The notes beneath the pieces were generated by a model. It was not told the DNA's origin, searched no databases, and saw only the letters and a list, made by a program, of their open reading frames with translations. The position numbers were made by a program, and so were the translations under genes. Below are positions 57,777 through 64,000 of a stretch of 64,000 bases of DNA, one piece after another; position 1 is the stretch's first letter; each line of letters begins with the position of its first letter. Source of the stretch: Mesaphorura yosii. Taxonomy: Eukaryota; Arthropoda; Collembola; Poduromorpha; Tullbergiidae. The stretch lies in assembly GCA_009869945.1 (NCBI GenBank), contig WIXG01000130.1, positions 1 to 64,000 of the forward strand. The letters run 5' to 3'.

Positions 57777-60700
57777 TCACGGCCACTTCACACAACGCCG
57801 GGAAACTCGTTTGTTCGGCTTTCCGCGTGAGTTTCCAGCAATTCGGCAACGGAATGCGATATTTACCAATAATTTATACATCACAGATTGATTTTGGATT
57901 TTCTGGCCTTTTCGCTTCAATTTGGCGAGCTGCTTGTCGAAAGAAGAGGTTACAGCCCGGCTAATAACATGCAATCGTCCACCGCCATAATACATGGGCA
58001 AGAATATTCGTGTGTGAGTATAAATCATGAGGCATCACAATTTGTCGGCCTTCCCTTTTCCGTTCCTTCGATTTTCCTGCGCGATGAATGCATAATTTCG
58101 GCCGGTCAGCTTCATTAGTAGTCTGGGCAAGTGGTCAGCCAGCCAACTTAATTGCCGGTTAACATCGGAATCATATTCATTGAGCTTCTTCCCATCAAAT
58201 ATTAGCCTTCCACCTGGCTCTGACCCTTTTACTCAAACCAGCACCGGTCGGCCAGCCACAGAATAAATGTTTGAACTAAATTCAACACTTTTCATTACAT
58301 AAATAATCAAAACAATGCACTGCACTGCACACTGCATAATTATAAAATGTAATTTATGTAATCCTGTTTACGTGCCTGTCGCCATTGGCCAACATTGTAA
58401 TCGGACAACCAACCAAGTTCGATTCAAGTCGATGTTCTTGTACAATTGGCAAGCTTGCTATTGCTTTTGTATTTGTGTACGCTTACGCTTGTACGCATTT
58501 CATTTGCAAACCTTCAAAACTCAAATTAGCAATTTTTATTCCTGTGCTTGCTGATTTTATTCTGCAAACACTCGCGTCTCGAGCATTGTAATTATTCAGA
58601 AATTTGCAGTTAAATTGATTTACTTTGCCTCGAAGCGTTTTGACATTGAATTTGAGTGACGAATGCGAATACGAATGGCTCGGTGACTTATGAGTTTATA
58701 ATGCGAAATGACTCGCTTTCAAGCACGGCACGGCACAGCACGCAGTAGCAGCGTGTTTGACTGCTTGATGCCATTGCATTGTTATTTGCTGAATGTCCTC
58801 CACCGATCGATCGATCTGAATTGGAAATATGATAAATGATTGAGTCCGATGACGGCGACGGGACGATGACTGACAAGAACACGGCTACACGGCTCCAATC
58901 AATTGTATCGAATTTCGCGTATTGTTGCTTTAATAATTAAAATCAAAATCTGCGATCTTGTTATGAAGTCGACGAGTCTCTCAATCAAAACGCCTCCTTG
59001 TGCTTGCTTTTTGCTGCTGGTAGGCAGTTGAATGGAATTCCATCTCACTTGTGCTGCTGTTGAATAGATTGACCCAATTTCGATGAATAAATCCTGTGGA
59101 TATGCTGATTTGAAATTAATATGGTTTCAAGCACGAGTGCAGACTGACTCCTTTATCGTGTAACGAGAAACGAGACAACCAAGCCAGAAAACGCAACGGC
59201 AAAGGCATAAAATCCAAAGTTCGGCCTCCATCGCCATAATCTGCGAGACAATGCATAAAAACATAATCATTGTAGGCTGTTACGTTGCGCATTACGACGG
59301 AGTAAATGTAATTCATTGAAGAAATATGAAATGCTGCTAACAAGCACTTTTCAATAGGACTGACTGACGAGAGTCAAGCCCTCAAGAACCAAGACAAGAC
59401 AAGCCATTTAAATTGCACATTGACTCTCTCGCGCATCTCGTGGGTCCACCTTTTGCTAATCAAACCTTCAAGAATTTTAATGTAAATGTAAATTATTAAT
59501 TGCGGCCCATTCAGCCGTGTCTTGTCGTGGAAGAGCGAAAGAGCGTAGCGTAATTACAAAGTTGAGCGCTAATTGGACAAGATATTGACGTATTACGTAC
59601 ATGGAACGAGCAATGTAGAACAAACAACTCATTTTTCAATCAAATTTGGTCGAGACTTTTAAGGCTTTTAAGATTTCAAGAGAAATTGGTCGAGTCACGA
59701 CTTTGTTAACCTTTTTCGCATCTCGCGTAAAAAATTTGACCCACGAAATGTGTAAATGTGAGCTCGAACTGTCGATTTAATTTAATAAAGCACGAATAAA
59801 ATTCAATTTTGCACACGACAGGAGAAATTTTGGCTAAGTCTGAATGGTAGAAGAGTGAATACACAACTAGTCGAGTTGAATTCTTTGGCAGGATGTGACT
59901 AATTACCAACTCGACTCGAGATTAACCGCAACACTTTTAAAATGTGATTAGTGATTACGAAAGATTGAGATTATATTCTTGCTTCAGGTTAATTGCGGTC
60001 TACTTTCCTTTGTCTCGCACTTACACGCGCTCCTCATGTCTTAAGACTCATATCTAATTATAAAACCCATTTCACTCGTAAGCAGTAATTGACAGTGGTG
60101 GCGAGAAATCATTACCCAAGCCAAGTGGTAATTGTGCGAGATACAACCTGGAATTATAATAATTTGATGATATAAAGACAGTTGCTGACAAAATATCACA
60201 TCACAACAGAGCGGCTAAATTTCTTTGATGTTAATCAAATGTTTTGCTTGTAATACAATGTGAGACGCTGACGCATCCGTCGACTCGAGTGTGCTCTTGA
60301 CTTTTCCCATGAATTTCGTAATTTAATCTAAAATCTACTCTGAAGACTTTTCCCTTTCAAAATCTTTGTACTTAAATTATATTTCATAATTTCATTACGA
60401 TGCGGCAGGCACGTCTTTTGTTTCAGTTTCAGCCTAATTTGTAGTACATCAGATGGTATCAAGAAGAAGACGGTGATGGCGATGAGGATGAATTATGAGA
60501 TTAAAATATCGTATTTCCACTCCGACGCAGCGAGGCAGCGCGGCGAGGCTCTTTGCGGAAGAATTAATTGTTATCGATACGAGATCACTCCCGTTAAGCA
60601 TAGGAATCCACCTTTTTCGAATTATTATAATGATTTGTTCGAGCCGACCGAAATTAACGTCATCATTAATCATTCGTCCGAATCGAGGAATTTTTATTGC

Positions 60701-63700
60701 ACATAATTCATAAACTTGTTACAGTTTCACGACTTTGGAATTTCATGCAAAGGTTAACGAACATAAATTAAATTTGTTATTTGTGATATTCCAGAGTAAA
60801 GATAAGATTGGCTTCGGTTTCGGCTCCTTCCTGCATTGAGCCAGTCGAGTCGAGTCTCATGATGAGAATCCATTTGTATTCATTAAAAGCTGTGGCTGTG
60901 ATGAGCTTGCAAAAACCGCCTGGCTTTCATCTTTCACGGAATTCTCACCTTTAGCTTTGAGCCGCAGCCGCATGGAAATACCACAATTCAATTCACTGCG
61001 ACCCTTCTCCAGTCTCCAGAGACCAGTGTTCATCTCAAAGCCAAAACCACAAAGCCAAAGTGGTTTGATCATCGCATCGCACGCCCTTCCAATTTCTCCA
61101 ACACTTTCCTCCGACTGACTCCTCTTCATTCGACCGAGTGATTCGGGTTCTCTTTTGTTCTGCAGATAAAATCTCACCTCACCAATTACAACTTCTGATT
61201 ATTTCAAGCACTGGCTGCTGGCCTTAAATGGTATGAAAAGAGGAATTGAATGAAAGCCGCGTAGCACGCGGCGCATGGCAATGCAAAAGTAAGCCACGTC
61301 TTCCTCGTTCGCGACTGCGATTGCTCACTGTGAAGAGTTAAAAAATTAGCACTGGTGCTCGTCCCTTTAATTTCTTATTTACTTTTCTTAAAGCAGCATT
61401 TTTGCGCTGGCGCTAACTCTGCCGTGTTGTTTTGTTTGCACTTTCGGACTCTAATCAGGAGCGCAAACAGATGAGTTTCTTTTGACGCGTTAACACCCAA
61501 GGAAGATCATACGCATATGGCCATGGTTCGCTCTTCAAAAGGTGCCTTCACTTGCTGTATTCAGTTCCCTGATAATTAACTGGTCAAATATTGACAGAAA
61601 ATGAAGTGTGATGTTTGGGAGCCTGCAGCCTTGAATCCAACTCCTTCAGCCTTATGTGTTCTGTCTCGGTTGTCTGGAATAATCTGGATCTCAGGTACTG
61701 ATTAACAAGAATAATTGCTATGGCGTATCCATAATCTAATATTCCATGGGTAATTAGCGTTAGTGTTGGCAGTAGACTGCAGACTGCAGACAAGATGATG
61801 ATGTTGTTACTCACGAGCCGAGCCAATCTGTCCATTGTGCGGTGCTCCAATTTTTCCACTTCTGACAAGCTTTGGATAATAAATTATGAGTTTATTAATC
61901 TCTTATTAAACTTTGGCTCGGTCTCATTTTCCATTGTGTAAAGAGTTAAAGCAATCTCTGCTTTGCCATGCCATGCCTTGGTCATGATCATTATCAACTT
62001 ATTGAAGCGAAACTAATGGAAAAGTACATTGTGAAAAATATTATTATGAGCCAGGATGATAAAGGAAAAGAGAAAGAGAAAGGGTTAACTTTCATAACTC
62101 TGCCTTTGTCGTGTTCAAGAATTAGAAGCCTTCATCCCGCAACGCCAACAATCTAAACCGATACTGTCAAACTTTAATTAATTAAAGAATGGACATTAAT
62201 TGGTTTACGTACTTGAGTTCATTCCAGAATCCTTTTCTGGACTATTCACTGTCCAGCGTTCTTTTTCAGCGATAGCGATCGACAGGAAGTCGTGATCACA
62301 TGTTTACTGATAGCTCACGTATAAATTTACTCTGCGTGTCGTCTCCACATTGAGGACTCAAACGCGGACCACGACCATAGAACATTCAACGCAGCGCGCA
62401 GTGCTGGCACATCACACCCGAGTAAAATGATAATATTTGATTATAAAAAACCTGTTGACGTTATTTTTCAAGAGAATAAAAGAAAATGGCCCTCAAATTA
62501 CAGCGAGCCGCCCAGGCGATTGCTGGTGTCAACCCCACACTGAGATAAAAAGGCCCAAAATGCACTCGACATGCTGAAACCCTCAAAGTACGGAAGAAAT
62601 TCATCATTTTTAATACCGGTGAAGATAAGCAAGAAAAGCAAAGAGCGCATCTTCTAAAGATTAAAGAGAAAGAAGAGGACAGAGATTGAATCAAGATTTC
62701 AGTATTTCATAGAACAAATCATCGCCACGTCCGCGTCCACGGCGCATCATGGCGGCATGGCAGGCAGGCGGGCGTAATTGCAGCGCAGCGCAGACAGGCC
62801 GAAGCAGAGATGATGGCAAGAATGAGGAAATTGTCAGGTGAATTTGGTAATAAATTGCCGCGTCGCAATTACACTTTCAAAATATTTGGTGAAGAATGAA
62901 GATTTGTGTAATCCATACCGAGAGATCCACGACGATTCTCGATTCGAGAGCGAAGGTGAGAAAAATGGGCACTGCAAGCCAGGAGCCCCACCAAAAGGTA
63001 CTTTCGTGCGAGATGCGAGAGAGGAACTCATTTTATGAAATAATAAATTCCAATTTCCGTTCAATTTAAAACGTGCGGTAAAAATGCTTTCATTCCCCTA
63101 CTGCACAACAATAACAATAAAATAGTGGCAGCCAAAGAAGAAGAAACATTTCTTTTCATTGTTTCAATTGTTATTGTTATTGTCGAAACTGTAGCGAAAC
63201 AACAAGCCCAGGACCAAGACCAAGTCCTTTCGTCGTGTACAATACCCGAATTGAATGTGAGTTGATTTTCACAGCATGAGAGAGTCAATTTCCATTATAT
63301 TGTATCACCATTCTTTGTGCTGCTGCTCCTCAAAGAAACAACTTTTAATGCACTGCAGCCACGGCATTTACTCTTTTATTCCGGTACTTGGACTAAAAGT
63401 CCTTGCTTCCTTAATGATGATGACATATCATGCAAAGCAATGTAATGCAATGCAGGGAATCGAATGCTGGGCCATTTGTATTGTTGCCTGCACCCCAACA
63501 ATAAATATTTGTCATCTTTTCTCAATACGACAGCGCAGCGTTCTGAGTGTTTTAACCGTTCGTTGCCCATTGTCAGCCTGTCAACACGTCGCGTCGCATC
63601 TTCAAGTCGTAGTTTCAGTCGCGTCGTGGTCGGTCGCGGTCCAGATTCCCTAATCGAAGCGGTAACCATGACCAAAGGTAGTCAGTCACAATCATCTTGG

Positions 63701-64000
63701 CCAGACGCAGAGAGCTTGTCTCACGCTTCAATTCGCGTTCGCGAAATTGCAATTGCATTAATTCAATATGAAACTCGAGACCGAGCATCGCGTATCGCTC
63801 CGTGAGAAAGGCAAAGCAAAAGCCGTGCAAGGCAGGTTGTGGATTTTTTAAACGAAAATATTAACTTTTGAGCGAAGAAAATAAAATATTAAAATTAAAG
63901 CGTAATACCGCTTTGTGGTTTTTCTTTTGACACTCTTTCCATTCAATTGTGAACCCTACCTTGCCTTGCAGAGCCTTTACTGTCTCTTTTGTGAATGTCA

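Larger units (their letters stand above)
52391..64000. other. Gene-poor region to window end, no gene recognised
   Basis: About 11.6 kb with no convincing coding exon, tRNA or rRNA. Only short simple repeats are seen (CTCG, CCAAAG, GCACG and TGCAC units). An 85-codon frame at 52574-52831 (+) with one hydrophobic segment is noted but unsupported. Confidence 0.45.

Noticed and set aside
37861-64000. tRNA, rRNA or CRISPR-like arrays in the gene-poor half
   Set aside because: No B-box-centred cloverleaf, no rRNA-like sequence and no regularly spaced repeats were seen by eye.

Overview
This is nuclear DNA of a eukaryote, almost certainly an arthropod. The genes are split by short GT-AG introns (about 40-100 nt, a few longer) and end in AATAAA-type signals. 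One gene belongs to the DM4/DM12 family, which is known from arthropods. Compact genes with tiny introns would suit a small-genome hexapod such as a springtail, but the species cannot be fixed from the sequence alone. Exons below were assembled by eye from splice signals, reading phase and family similarity.

Gene-dense half, 1-37.9 kb. In order: RPB11 (+, one GC-AG intron), SEC22 (+), GABA-B receptor subunit 1 (+, 12 exons), a Cys-rich surface protein with a GPI-type tail (-), MsrA (-), IFT74 (-), a sperm-tail PG-rich repeat protein (+), a DM4/DM12 protein (-) with a small spliced gene inside its last intron on the other strand (+), a mucin-like sushi receptor (+), La (-), MITD1 (-), EMC10 (+), a CARD-plus-Death adaptor resembling CRADD/RAIDD (+), a possible tiny two-exon gene (-), myeloid leukemia factor MLF (+), and an unrecognised KEN-box-bearing basic protein (+).

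Gene-poor half, about 37.9-64 kb. I find no convincing host gene in about 26 kb. The only recognisable protein remnant is a broken transposase (P-element/THAP9-like style) on the minus strand at 43.4-44.0 kb, with an in-frame stop. The rest is AT-rich single-copy-looking DNA with short simple repeats. It could be a very large intron, or intergenic regulatory DNA of a gene outside the window.

Arrangement. Several pairs are head-to-head: IFT74 with the sperm-tail protein (both ciliary), DM4/DM12 with the sushi protein, and MITD1 with EMC10. The ciliary pair, separated by about 350 bp, is the clearest functional pairing. The other neighbours are unrelated housekeeping, membrane and signalling genes, as expected in a compact animal genome.
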